DNA of 64,000 nt from Sulfurospirillum sp. UBA2217 (lineage in GTDB: Bacteria; Campylobacterota; Campylobacteria; Campylobacterales; Sulfurospirillaceae), in the NCBI GenBank assembly GCA_002328495.1, contig DCUJ01000012.1, positions 295,258-359,257 of the forward strand, given 5' to 3'. The position numbers were made by a program, and so were the translations under genes. Each line of letters begins with the position of its first letter. Position 1 is the first letter of the stretch. Shown here piece after piece: positions 15,779 to 23,885 of the stretch. The notes under the pieces were generated by a model. That model saw only the letters and a list, made by a program, of their open reading frames with translations. It did no database searches and was not told the origin of the DNA.

Positions 15779-17721
15779 AAGACTTTTTAGTAAGCCTTCG
15801 AGATGGAGTAGCACGTCATGAGGTGCCACTCCTTTTTTTACCGCATTTTAACGCTCTCATCCAATTAAATGCCCTTATTTCACATGAAAATGACTATATC
15901 CTAAGTCCCATACACGTCATCGGCAAACTCGATGTTGCAATGAATGGAACTGGATTTTTAACTCCTTTGGAGACGACGCGATCCAAAGACATTGTTATTG
16001 AGAGCAATGGACTAAAAGGTGCTATGAGAGGCGACATCGTCGTTGCCAAACGGCTTCCTGCTAAGCGAGGGGGGCGGGCAAAAGCCGTTGTGGTTTATAT
16101 TGTGCAACGTGCTTTTGCTAAAAGTATTGTCTACACAAAAATGCACAAAGGTAAAGTGGTTGGCTGCCATATCAAAAACGATGCGATTCTTGAACTTATA
16201 GCCAGTCAAAAATCACTCAAACAACTTCCCCTCCAAACCGTACTGAAAATTGACAATTCGAGCAATACCATTGAAGAGGTTTTAGGAAATTTGGAAGACC
16301 CCAGTGTCGATGAAAAAATCTCTTTGTGCTTGTTTGATAAAAAAGAGTTTTTCTCCTCTCAAGCAGAAGAAGAAGCAAAAAGTCATGGGGATAGTGTCGA
16401 TAAATCCTATTATCCTGAGCGTGTGGATTTAACCCATTTACCGTTTTGTACCATCGACCCTGTTGATGCTAAAGATTTTGACGATGCCATCTATTTTGAT
16501 GCTCAAAACCATACCCTCTACGTTGCTATTGCCGATGTGAGTACCTACGTTTTTCCGATGGGGTTTATCGATAAAGAAGCCAATGAGCGAGGTTTTTCCA
16601 TCTATTTTCCCCACAAAGCCATACCGATGCTACCTCGTGCTTTAAGTGAAAATATCTGTTCACTAAAGCCCAATCTTGACAGACTCGCCTACACCTTTAA
16701 AATCACCCTCGATCCACTTACATGTAAGCCCATCAAAGAAGAACTGTTTGAAAGCATTATTCACTCACACAAACGCTACACCTACGAACAAATTGACCTT
16801 TTTTTAGAAGGAAAGCGTGATGGGGCAGATGATGTCGACCATACCATTTTGGACTATCTTCTCCCTTTACATGTAATGACCAAGAAGTTACGCAATCTTC
16901 GCTTGGCAGACTCTTTTTCCTTTCGCTCATCTGAAATTCGTATGCGTTTAGATCAAAATCAAACCTTACTTTCTACCACGGTTGAAACAGAAACGCCCTC
17001 GCATGGCTTGATTGAAGATTGTATGCTTTTGGCGAACAAAGCCGCTGCTGCTAAGCTTGGTTTTGGTATCTTTAGAACACACGAGAGTCCCTCATTAGAG
17101 CGTATGGAAACCTTGCTCAATGATTTGGCATTGATTGGTATCAAAGTAAAATTAAGCTCTGATTTACCTCGGATGATAGGCACCATTCAAGCCCAAGCGG
17201 ATGCATTAAACCTTCGGGAAGAGGTTGATAAGCTTATTATTAAAAGTCAAAAAAAAGCGATTTATGAGCCCGAAAACAGAGGTCATTTTGGTCTTGGATT
17301 TGAGTCATATACCCATTTCACCTCTCCTATTCGTCGTTATAGTGACCTTACCTTGCACCGTCTTTTGAAAGCAAAGATGGCAAACGATGAGAAAAAACTT
17401 ACTTTTTTACTCAAAGATATCGATGCATTATGTGAAAAAATTAGTCTACTTGAGAGAGAAAGTGACAAAGTCGCATGGGATTATATGGACCGTAAATTTG
17501 CACGCTATCTGCACGAGCATGTTGGTGAAAATTTTAAAGCCATCGTTGTCGATGCCGAACAAACGCCTATCGCAAAACTTGAAGATACAGTGATGGGTGC
17601 TCGTATTTTCTTGATGGACAAAGAGGTTTCTCTCTTACAGCGCATCGAAGTTAAAATCGTCGAAAGTAGCATTGCCACCACTAAAGTTTACGCACGAGTC
17701 AGTAGGACATTTGATGTATAA
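15775..17721 (+). CDS. rnr: ribonuclease R family exoribonuclease
   Basis: The 648-residue RNB-family enzyme degrades structured RNA 3'-5'. The catalytic centre is TIDPVDAKDFDDAI (226-239; D228, D234, D236, D237), and HFTSPIRRYSDLTLHRLL marks the end of the RNB domain. Cold-shock-like OB folds occupy about 60-180, and a short S1-like tail ends the protein. Campylobacterota RNase R proteins are shorter than the ~810-residue E. coli one. GTG start, overlapping the HDOD stop; its last 8 bases overlap holA. Two TTACATGTAA copies lie inside the gene. Confidence 0.93.
   Translation: MKDFLVSLRDGVARHEVPLLFLPHFNALIQLNALISHENDYILSPIHVIGKLDVAMNGTGFLTPLETTRSKDIVIESNGLKGAMRGDIVVAKRLPAKRGGRAKAVVVYIVQRAFAKSIVYTKMHKGKVVGCHIKNDAILELIASQKSLKQLPLQTVLKIDNSSNTIEEVLGNLEDPSVDEKISLCLFDKKEFFSSQAEEEAKSHGDSVDKSYYPERVDLTHLPFCTIDPVDAKDFDDAIYFDAQNHTLYVAIADVSTYVFPMGFIDKEANERGFSIYFPHKAIPMLPRALSENICSLKPNLDRLAYTFKITLDPLTCKPIKEELFESIIHSHKRYTYEQIDLFLEGKRDGADDVDHTILDYLLPLHVMTKKLRNLRLADSFSFRSSEIRMRLDQNQTLLSTTVETETPSHGLIEDCMLLANKAAAAKLGFGIFRTHESPSLERMETLLNDLALIGIKVKLSSDLPRMIGTIQAQADALNLREEVDKLIIKSQKKAIYEPENRGHFGLGFESYTHFTSPIRRYSDLTLHRLLKAKMANDEKKLTFLLKDIDALCEKISLLERESDKVAWDYMDRKFARYLHEHVGENFKAIVVDAEQTPIAKLEDTVMGARIFLMDKEVSLLQRIEVKIVESSIATTKVYARVSRTFDV
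16718..16727. repeat. TTACATGTAA palindrome inside rnr
   Basis: Exact copy, read in frame as Leu-Thr-Cys-Lys. Confidence 0.9.
16867..16876. repeat. TTACATGTAA palindrome inside rnr, second copy
   Basis: Exact copy, read in frame as Leu-His-Val; 149 bases after the first. Confidence 0.9.
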
Positions 17722-18700
17722 ACGTGAATTTGAAGCACACTTAAAAGCTAAAAAAATTCCTAAAGCACTTTTTTTATACGGTGCATGTCGCTATCAAAAC
17801 GATGCCTTAGTAGATGAATTTTTACGCTTACTAGGCGCTCAGGTGGAAGAAAAACTGCTCATGTATTTTGATGAATACCATTTCAATAGTGCTAAAAACT
17901 TTATCGCCCAATCGTCACTCTTTGGCGATCGCAACATTTTAATCGTTAAAAGCGATAAAACAATTCCGACCAAAGAGCTCGAAGTTTTGATTGAACTGTG
18001 TCGCAAAAATGAATCCAGCTATTTTATTTGTCAATTTTTCGGGGAAGACAAAAAAGCAACGGCATCCACCAAAGCATTTGAAAAAGCCTCTCATGCTCTT
18101 TTTGTTCGTCTTTTTAAAGCTGAAATGGGGGAAGCTCTCTCTTTGCTCGAACAGCATGCCCAAAAAATAGGACTCAATATCAACCGTTACGTTTTACAAC
18201 ATCTGTACCTTGTCCACACAGAAGATCTCTCTTTATGTGTCAATGAATGTGAAAAACTCTCCTTATTAGAACGCGAGGTGACGATTAACGATATCGACAC
18301 GTTAGTCTATGGATTAGGCAGTGTTTCTATGGAGCATTTTATCGCTCGCTTGTTTGAGAAAAAAGATATTTCAGAGATTTTTGAACGCCTCATAGAAGGT
18401 GACGGGGTGGAAGAAATTCGTGTCATCAATGCCATCGAATCTCATGTATCGCAACTCTTTTTATTTCATACGTATATTAAATTACATGGCGCATTTGATG
18501 CAAAAGCCATTTTGGGCTATGCCCTTCCTTCACCCATCGCAACGCAACGCTCACATCAGTCTATTAAAATTGATTTACCGACATACCAAAAACTTTTTGA
18601 ACTCCTCCTAAACACTGAATATACCCTCAAAAAACTCTCCAATGTCGATAAAAATGGTTACCTTCTTTCAAGCTTAATAAAACTTCAAAGTTATTTATAG
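17714..18700 (+). CDS. holA: DNA polymerase III delta subunit
   Basis: The 328-residue product from the ATG at 17714 is the divergent HolA of this phylum. MYKREFEAHLKAKKIPKALFLYGACRY resembles the AAA+-fold opening of delta without a functional P-loop. Helical middle and C-terminal collar follow (VSMEHFIARLFEKKDIS; LLNTEYTLKKLSNVDKNGYLLSSLI). It opens the beta clamp in the clamp loader. I chose this ATG over an earlier TTG because AGTAGGA lies 6 bases before it. It overlaps the rnr stop. Confidence 0.88.
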   Translation: MYKREFEAHLKAKKIPKALFLYGACRYQNDALVDEFLRLLGAQVEEKLLMYFDEYHFNSAKNFIAQSSLFGDRNILIVKSDKTIPTKELEVLIELCRKNESSYFICQFFGEDKKATASTKAFEKASHALFVRLFKAEMGEALSLLEQHAQKIGLNINRYVLQHLYLVHTEDLSLCVNECEKLSLLEREVTINDIDTLVYGLGSVSMEHFIARLFEKKDISEIFERLIEGDGVEEIRVINAIESHVSQLFLFHTYIKLHGAFDAKAILGYALPSPIATQRSHQSIKIDLPTYQKLFELLLNTEYTLKKLSNVDKNGYLLSSLIKLQSYL

Positions 18701-18706
18701 TACAAT
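18701..18706 (+). promoter_or_regulatory. candidate -10 box for rpsF-ssb-rpsR
   Basis: TACAAT, preceded by TATAG, lies directly after the holA stop and 70 bases before rpsF. Confidence 0.4.
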
Positions 18707-18775
18707 CCCAAGTTTTATCAAAAAACAATCCTTACTCAAAGAATCCTCTTTGGGTGAAATCCATAAGGAGAAACC

Positions 18776-19177
18776 ATGCGACATTATGAGTTGCTTGTTG
18801 TGCTTAAACCTACACTCAGTGTAGAAGAGCTCCAAGCGAAACAAACCTTTCTAAAAGAAATTTTAGAAAAAAATGGTGCAGTTATTGCTGCAAAACTAGA
18901 AATGGGTACACGCAAATTGGCGTATCAAATTGACAAATTTGAACGTGGCACTTACACCGTTTTCTACTTCACTGCCCCTACAGCTGCTATTGCTGAAGTT
19001 GAGCGTTTGATTCGAATTACTGAAGAGTGCATTCGTTTTATGACGGTTAAGTTTGAAAATCAGAAAGAACTTGGATTCTGGACAAAGCAAGTTGAAAAAC
19101 TCACTAAAAAAAGTGATGTAAGCGCTGCTCCAGTCAAAGAAATCGTTGAAGAGCAACCCGTTACAACTGAAGCTTAA
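18776..19177 (+). CDS. rpsF: 30S ribosomal protein S6
   Basis: The 133-residue protein has the S6 ferredoxin-like fold: MRHYELLVVLKPTLS at the start, MGTRKLAYQIDKFERGTYTVFYF in the middle, and an acidic, low-complexity tail. S6 pairs with S18 on the 30S platform; rpsR lies two genes on. A strong AAGGAG precedes the ATG. First gene of the conserved rpsF-ssb-rpsR operon. Confidence 0.97.
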   Translation: MRHYELLVVLKPTLSVEELQAKQTFLKEILEKNGAVIAAKLEMGTRKLAYQIDKFERGTYTVFYFTAPTAAIAEVERLIRITEECIRFMTVKFENQKELGFWTKQVEKLTKKSDVSAAPVKEIVEEQPVTTEA

Positions 19178-19191
19178 TTTAAGGAGCCACA

Positions 19192-19686
19192 ATGTTTAAC
19201 AGAGTAGTCATGCTAGGTAACTTAACGCGCGATTGTGAACTTCGTTATCTTCCAAACGGTGGTGCTGTATGTACCACAGGACTTGCAACCAACCGAAAAT
19301 TTAAAAAAACGGATGGAAGTCAGGGTGAAGAGGTTTGTTTTATCGATATCACTTTTTTTGGACGTACGGCTGAAATTGCAAATCAGTACTTAAGCCGCGG
19401 TAAAAAAGTCCTTGTGGAGGGTCGTTTAAAACTCGACCAATGGACGGACCAAAATGGTGGAAAACGCAGTAAGCACTCTATTACCGTAGAGACATTGCAG
19501 ATGATTGATGGGAAATCTGGTCATGAAAGTGGCGAGATGGGTGAAAACTTTGGCGAATCAACACCCAATGTTGGCTACACTCCCAATGCAAAACCTGCAA
19601 GTTACACCAAACAAACTACCCCTGAATACAATAGTGGTCATAGTGTTCCAGACATCGATATTAACGATGATGAAATACCTTTCTAG
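19192..19686 (+). CDS. ssb: single-stranded DNA-binding protein
   Basis: The 164-residue product has an OB fold in residues 1-105 (MFNRVVMLGNLTRDCELRYLPNG; GKKVLVEGRLKLDQWTDQNGGK), a flexible Gly/Asn/Thr-rich linker, and the acidic tip DINDDEIPF that recruits replication and repair partners. It sits between rpsF and rpsR, as in many bacteria, with an AAGGAG before the ATG. Confidence 0.97.
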   Translation: MFNRVVMLGNLTRDCELRYLPNGGAVCTTGLATNRKFKKTDGSQGEEVCFIDITFFGRTAEIANQYLSRGKKVLVEGRLKLDQWTDQNGGKRSKHSITVETLQMIDGKSGHESGEMGENFGESTPNVGYTPNAKPASYTKQTTPEYNSGHSVPDIDINDDEIPF

Positions 19687-19703
19687 CACCTAAAGGATAA
19701 AAA

Positions 19704-19970
19704 ATGGCAGAAAAAAGAAAATTTGCACGCAAATACTGCAAATACTGTGAAGCAAAAGTAGAATATGTTGATTATAAAGATGCGAAGATTTTGAGACATT
19801 CACTCTCTGAGCGCTATAAAATCATGCCACGTCGTTTGACAGGAAACTGTAAAAGACACCAAGAAATGGTAGAACTTGCAATTAAACGTGCACGTGCAAC
19901 AGCGATTATCCCGTATGTGATCGACACTAAAAAAGTGGTTGCCGTACCTTTCGAACAACTTCAACAATAG
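19704..19970 (+). CDS. rpsR: 30S ribosomal protein S18
   Basis: The 88-residue protein opens KRKFARKYCKYCEAKVEYVDYKD and contains IMPRRLTGNCKRHQ. The cysteines C12, C15 and C49 with a nearby His suggest a zinc-binding S18 form. It partners S6. Last gene of its operon, followed by a strong hairpin. Confidence 0.97.
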   Translation: MAEKRKFARKYCKYCEAKVEYVDYKDAKILRHSLSERYKIMPRRLTGNCKRHQEMVELAIKRARATAIIPYVIDTKKVVAVPFEQLQQ

Positions 19971-19972
19971 CC

Positions 19973-19982
19973 TTACATGTAA
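19973..19982. repeat. TTACATGTAA palindrome after rpsR
   Basis: Exact copy, 2 bases after the rpsR stop and abutting the terminator stem. Confidence 0.9.
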
Positions 19983-20003
19983 AGCCACACACCGTGTGGC
20001 TTT
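19981..20003. terminator. bidirectional terminator between rpsR and lon
   Basis: Ten-base perfect stem AAAGCCACAC / GTGTGGCTTT with a 3-base loop; A/T flanks on both sides suit transcripts from either direction. Confidence 0.8.
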
Positions 20004-20011
20004 ACCACTTC

Positions 20012-22441
20012 TTAGTGTCGTTTTTCTAACGCCAATGCCAATACTTCTTCCACTCGTGATACAGGAATAATCGTCATCTTTTCTTTCACTTCATCAGGGA
20101 TCTCATCTAAATCTTTTTCATAGTTTTTCTTTGGAATCAATGCGGTTTTAATTTTAGCTTTGTACGCAGCAATGAGTTTTTCTTTTAACCCACCAATGGG
20201 TAAAACTTTTCCCGTAAGGGTGAGTTCTCCTGTCATGGCGACATCACTTTTCACTTTTTGGTCGGATAAAATTGAAGCAATCGCAGTTGCCATCGTTATA
20301 CCCGCACTTGGGCCGTCTTTAGGCGTTGCCCCTTCTGGTACGTGAATGTGCAAATCATACCTTCGGTATACATCACTTGGCTCAATTTTACGAGCATTTT
20401 CCTCTTTTTCAACAGGAATATTGGGAATAATGGAGAGCGGAACATCCACTTTACCATTGTCTATCAAAACTTTCACGACACTGAGGGCTATTTTAGCAGA
20501 TTCTTTCATGACATCGCCTAGTGAGCCTGTGATTTGTATACCGCCTTTACCTTGAATGCGAATAGCTTCTACTTTAAGTACATCTCCACCCACACTCGTC
20601 CACGCAAGACCATTCACGACGCCCACACTTCCTTCTTTGTCCACCTCATCGATTTCAAACACACTTTTAGGCAAAAACTCTTTGAGATTGCTTTGATTGA
20701 TTGTGACTTTATCTAACGAAGGATTGATGAGTAATTGTTTGGCTACTTTTCGTAAAATATCCGCAATGCGACGACGCAAATTTCGCACACCAGATTCTCT
20801 AGTATAGTTGGCTATAATGAGTTGCAACGTTGGCTTAGAGATATTGATTTCACTGTTTTTAAGCCCGTGTTTTTTCAACTCTTGCGGAATGAGATACTTC
20901 TTTGCAATTTCATATTTTTCTTGTGGTGTATAAGAATTAACAAAAATAAACTCCATTCTATCACGCAATGGTGCGGGGATAGAACCCACTTCATTCGCGG
21001 TTGCAATAAATATCACTTTGCTCAAATCGATATTAAAATTAAGATAATAATCCCTAAATTTATTGTTTTGTTCAGGATCTAGCACTTCAAGCAAGACCGC
21101 CGTAGGGTCCCCTCTAAAACTTCGTGCTACTTTATCAATTTCATCCAAAACCACTACAGGATTCATCTCTTCCGCTTCAATGATACCTTGAACAATGCGT
21201 CCTGGCATGGCTCCAATATAGGTACGTCTGTGTCCGCGAAGCTCATTGACATCTTCCAAACCACCAAGGGCAATACGCACCAATTTGCGTTTCAGTGCTT
21301 TGGCTATCGAATTGGCTAAAGAGGTTTTACCTACCCCTGGAGGACCTGAAAAACACAGAATTGCTCCTGTAGTCGATTTGTCAGCAATACCTCTCTTTGC
21401 CAACAGTTCACGTACGGCAAAAAACTCTTCGATGCGGTCTTTGGGTTTTTCAAGTGAATAGTGGTCTTTGTCCAGTTGTGAACGTACTTCCATCACATCG
21501 AGTGCTTTTTTAGCCACCTTCCCAAAAGGAATTTCAATCACCCAATCCAAATAACTCTGAATCAAATTCGCATCAGCAGAATCTGGATGCATGCGAGAAA
21601 GCTTATCGATCTGCTTTTTGATCTCTTTGTAAGCGTCTTCGTCCATATGCTCTTTTTTGGCTTCGAGTTTTTTTCGGTACTCTTCGATTTCTTCTTCTCT
21701 TTGATTGTCCGTACCCAACTCTTTTTGAATTTGCTTGAGTTGCTCTTTCAAAAAGTACTCTTTATTGACTTTCTCAATCTGCGAATGCACTTTGGTTTTA
21801 ATCTCTTTTTTAAGCCTACTTGCTTCAATCTCTTCAATGACATAGTCAATCAACTGCAAAAGCCTACTTTCATCATCTACTTCTACAAAAAGCTTGTAAG
21901 CTTGCTCTTTTTTCAGTTTCATGCTACTGGCTATCAGGTCACAAATACGGTGCATGTCATGATTTTCTTCAATGGTTTTGAGAAGATCGGGCGGAAACTG
22001 GTTACCTAGTGTAGACAGTGTTGTGATTTTTTCACGCAAAATAGCCATCATCGCATCGACTTTTGCAGTTTCTGTGACATGAGTGTGTATGACATCAACG
22101 CTGGCACGAAGGGGTGAGCGGGTCAGTTCTTTGAGTATTTTTCCTTTTTGCATTCCTTGAAACAAAATTTTCACACGACCATCGGGCAAATCGACTTTAC
22201 GCATAATGGAGCCAATAACCCCAGCATTATAAATGGCTTCAAAATCACGACCGTGCTCCATCTCTGGCTTTGCCGTACAGACCAAAACAAGTGAATTATG
22301 ATTGAGTGCGTCGTTTGCTGCTCGAATGTTTGCCTCATCACTTAAAAAAAGTGGGGAAATCATAAACGGGTATAAAAAAAGTGTGTCTTCAACCACAATA
22401 GGTAAATCTGCCGGAAAGGCATGGTAGTCTGTTATTTTCAT
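20012..22441 (-). CDS. lon: ATP-dependent protease Lon
   Basis: The 809 residues form a LonA protease: N-terminal substrate domain (10-200), coiled coil, AAA+ module with GPPGVGKTS and VVLDEIDK, and a Ser-Lys protease domain with DGPSAGI (S712) and K755 in GGLKEKLIAAYKA. It degrades misfolded and regulatory proteins in the cytoplasm. It lies downstream of bamD on the same strand, an arrangement known from Helicobacter and Campylobacter. A TTACATGTAA copy sits in its leader. Confidence 0.97.
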   Translation of the reverse strand: MKITDYHAFPADLPIVVEDTLFLYPFMISPLFLSDEANIRAANDALNHNSLVLVCTAKPEMEHGRDFEAIYNAGVIGSIMRKVDLPDGRVKILFQGMQKGKILKELTRSPLRASVDVIHTHVTETAKVDAMMAILREKITTLSTLGNQFPPDLLKTIEENHDMHRICDLIASSMKLKKEQAYKLFVEVDDESRLLQLIDYVIEEIEASRLKKEIKTKVHSQIEKVNKEYFLKEQLKQIQKELGTDNQREEEIEEYRKKLEAKKEHMDEDAYKEIKKQIDKLSRMHPDSADANLIQSYLDWVIEIPFGKVAKKALDVMEVRSQLDKDHYSLEKPKDRIEEFFAVRELLAKRGIADKSTTGAILCFSGPPGVGKTSLANSIAKALKRKLVRIALGGLEDVNELRGHRRTYIGAMPGRIVQGIIEAEEMNPVVVLDEIDKVARSFRGDPTAVLLEVLDPEQNNKFRDYYLNFNIDLSKVIFIATANEVGSIPAPLRDRMEFIFVNSYTPQEKYEIAKKYLIPQELKKHGLKNSEINISKPTLQLIIANYTRESGVRNLRRRIADILRKVAKQLLINPSLDKVTINQSNLKEFLPKSVFEIDEVDKEGSVGVVNGLAWTSVGGDVLKVEAIRIQGKGGIQITGSLGDVMKESAKIALSVVKVLIDNGKVDVPLSIIPNIPVEKEENARKIEPSDVYRRYDLHIHVPEGATPKDGPSAGITMATAIASILSDQKVKSDVAMTGELTLTGKVLPIGGLKEKLIAAYKAKIKTALIPKKNYEKDLDEIPDEVKEKMTIIPVSRVEEVLALALEKRH

Positions 22442-22468
22442 AAAGTATTTTCTCCATCACTAAAAAGT

Positions 22469-22478
22469 TTACATGTAA
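22469..22478. repeat. TTACATGTAA palindrome (bamD-lon gap)
   Basis: Exact copy about 28 bases upstream of the lon ATG. Confidence 0.9.
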
Positions 22479-22561
22479 AGAAGAAAGCATAAGAGTACAA
22501 ACCCTTATGCTTTGAAAAGATTGTAACTTAAAGAAGTAAATAAAAAGTTTAGATAACGTGC

Positions 22562-23206
22562 TTACTTTTCAAATAAAGTACGATACCAAGGAATATGTGG
22601 TTCGATAATATTGGCTTTTTCAAGCGGTGAATTTTTGAGTTTCTCATCGTATTTTTGTGCCGCATCAGCTTTATCAGTACGCGCATACAAATCTTTGATA
22701 TTCTGGTCTAAAAAATACTCACCAAGCTCCATTCGCACCAAAATGGTCTCCGCTAAAGGTCTAAACTTCGAGTTAGGATAGCGTACGATAAACTCTTTAG
22801 CTTGCTTGATGGTGTCAAGCAATAACTGCTGATTGCGATTGGGGTTTGGAAACGCCTCATAATTAGCTTTGAGTTTCAAATAGCGTACATGGTCAGCATT
22901 TTCACGACTTCCATAACGTTTCAAATACTCATCCAGATAAAAGTTGGCAAGCAAATACTCTTCTTCTTGCATATGTGCATTGGCTAACATCATCATCGCT
23001 TCTGGCAAAAGAGGTGATGCTATGTGCTCACTCGCCAACGAGGTGTAAAATCCATCTGCTTTTTCAAGGTCTTGAGCTTTTATCTCTTTGGCGATTTGCT
23101 CATACCAATACGTTGCTGGCATATTGAAAACCTCTTTGGTCTTCGAAGCACAACCACTCACTAAAACGATGAAGGCACTTGCTACAAGTAGATGGGATAT
23201 TTTCAT
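22562..23206 (-). CDS. bamD: outer membrane assembly lipoprotein BamD
   Basis: The 214-residue lipoprotein has a signal peptide ending in a lipobox with Cys19 (VSGCASK). TPR-like helices follow (ANAHMQEEEYLLANFYLDEYLKRY; YPNSKFRPLAE). BamD works with BamA to insert outer-membrane proteins. Gene order bamD-lon with divergent fliW is conserved in the phylum. Confidence 0.92.
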   Translation of the reverse strand: MKISHLLVASAFIVLVSGCASKTKEVFNMPATYWYEQIAKEIKAQDLEKADGFYTSLASEHIASPLLPEAMMMLANAHMQEEEYLLANFYLDEYLKRYGSRENADHVRYLKLKANYEAFPNPNRNQQLLLDTIKQAKEFIVRYPNSKFRPLAETILVRMELGEYFLDQNIKDLYARTDKADAAQKYDEKLKNSPLEKANIIEPHIPWYRTLFEK

Positions 23207-23238
23207 TCAGACTATCCTTTACAAATTAAAAGTACGTC

Positions 23239-23244
23239 ATTGTA
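23239..23244 (-). promoter_or_regulatory. candidate -10 box for bamD-lon
   Basis: TACAAT on the minus strand, preceded by GA, 33 bases from the bamD ATG. Confidence 0.4.
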
Positions 23245-23326
23245 TCTTGTTTTTTGTTATCTTAAAATTAAAGTCGAAACATTTTCAATTTTGTCGATTT
23301 GTTGAAGCTTCATTGGGTTATTTTGC

Positions 23327-23332
23327 TATAAT
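23327..23332 (+). promoter_or_regulatory. extended -10 promoter for fliW
   Basis: TGCTATAAT, with the box at 23327-23332, lies 33 bases before the fliW ATG in the divergent gap. Confidence 0.6.
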
Positions 23333-23364
23333 AATTGATGAAGACATATCATTAAAGGAAATCT

Positions 23365-23760
23365 ATGATTTTTACAGTAAAAGCACCTATCCCTGGATTT
23401 GAGACTATCAAAGAAGTTGAAGTTGAAAAAATTGATGAATTTTTTGTCAGATTGCTCTCTAAATCAGACACTACAACATTTACTCTCATCAACCCTTTTA
23501 TGATTCGCAATTACGACTTTGAAATTCCAGAATATTTTAGAGCACTTTTAAGCATTGATGAAAAAACCAATATTCTTATCTTAAACATTATGATTGTTGC
23601 TACACCTATTGAAACATCCACCATTAACTTTATAGCGCCTTTGATTTTTAATACCGACAACGGCACTGTGGCACAAGTTCTTTTAGACAGTGGGAAATAC
23701 CCTGATTTTGCTTTAATGGAGAGTATCTCGAATTATTTGAAGAAAGAAGAAAAAGAGTAA
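23365..23760 (+). CDS. fliW: flagellar assembly factor FliW
   Basis: The 131-residue beta-barrel protein matches FliW: FTVKAPIPGFETIKEVEVEKID, FTLINPFMIRNYDFEIPEYF and the late INFIAPLIFNTDNGTVAQVLLD. FliW binds flagellin and antagonises CsrA, tying flagellin translation to filament export. An AAAGGA precedes the ATG. In Campylobacter the next gene is proC; here it is replaced by a broken short ORF and a pilin operon. Confidence 0.93.
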   Translation: MIFTVKAPIPGFETIKEVEVEKIDEFFVRLLSKSDTTTFTLINPFMIRNYDFEIPEYFRALLSIDEKTNILILNIMIVATPIETSTINFIAPLIFNTDNGTVAQVLLDSGKYPDFALMESISNYLKKEEKE

Positions 23761-23763
23761 ATC

Positions 23764-23856
23764 ATGACACCACAAGAAGTCCTCACTCTCTTAGCCAAAA
23801 CAAAAAGCAACGCAAATGTTCTTGGCTTTGAAAACATTGGGCTTTTTGGCTTTTAA
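23764..23856 (+). pseudogene. truncated MNT-type nucleotidyltransferase start
   Basis: The 30 codons 3 bases after fliW end IGLFGF-stop. This resembles the opening of MNT/HEPN-type nucleotidyltransferases, where IGLFGS would continue into the catalytic GSYARG motif. The catalytic part is missing, so the piece is likely dead. It may only show that sequence was lost here. The call is weak because of its length. Confidence 0.35.
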
Positions 23857-23885
23857 GCTAAAACGGCACATACAAGGAGACTTAC

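Noticed and set aside
21587..22009. 140-residue plus-strand ORF opposite lon
   Set aside because: Antisense shadow of the Lon coiled-coil region; Phe/Leu-rich because it reads Lys/Glu codons backward.
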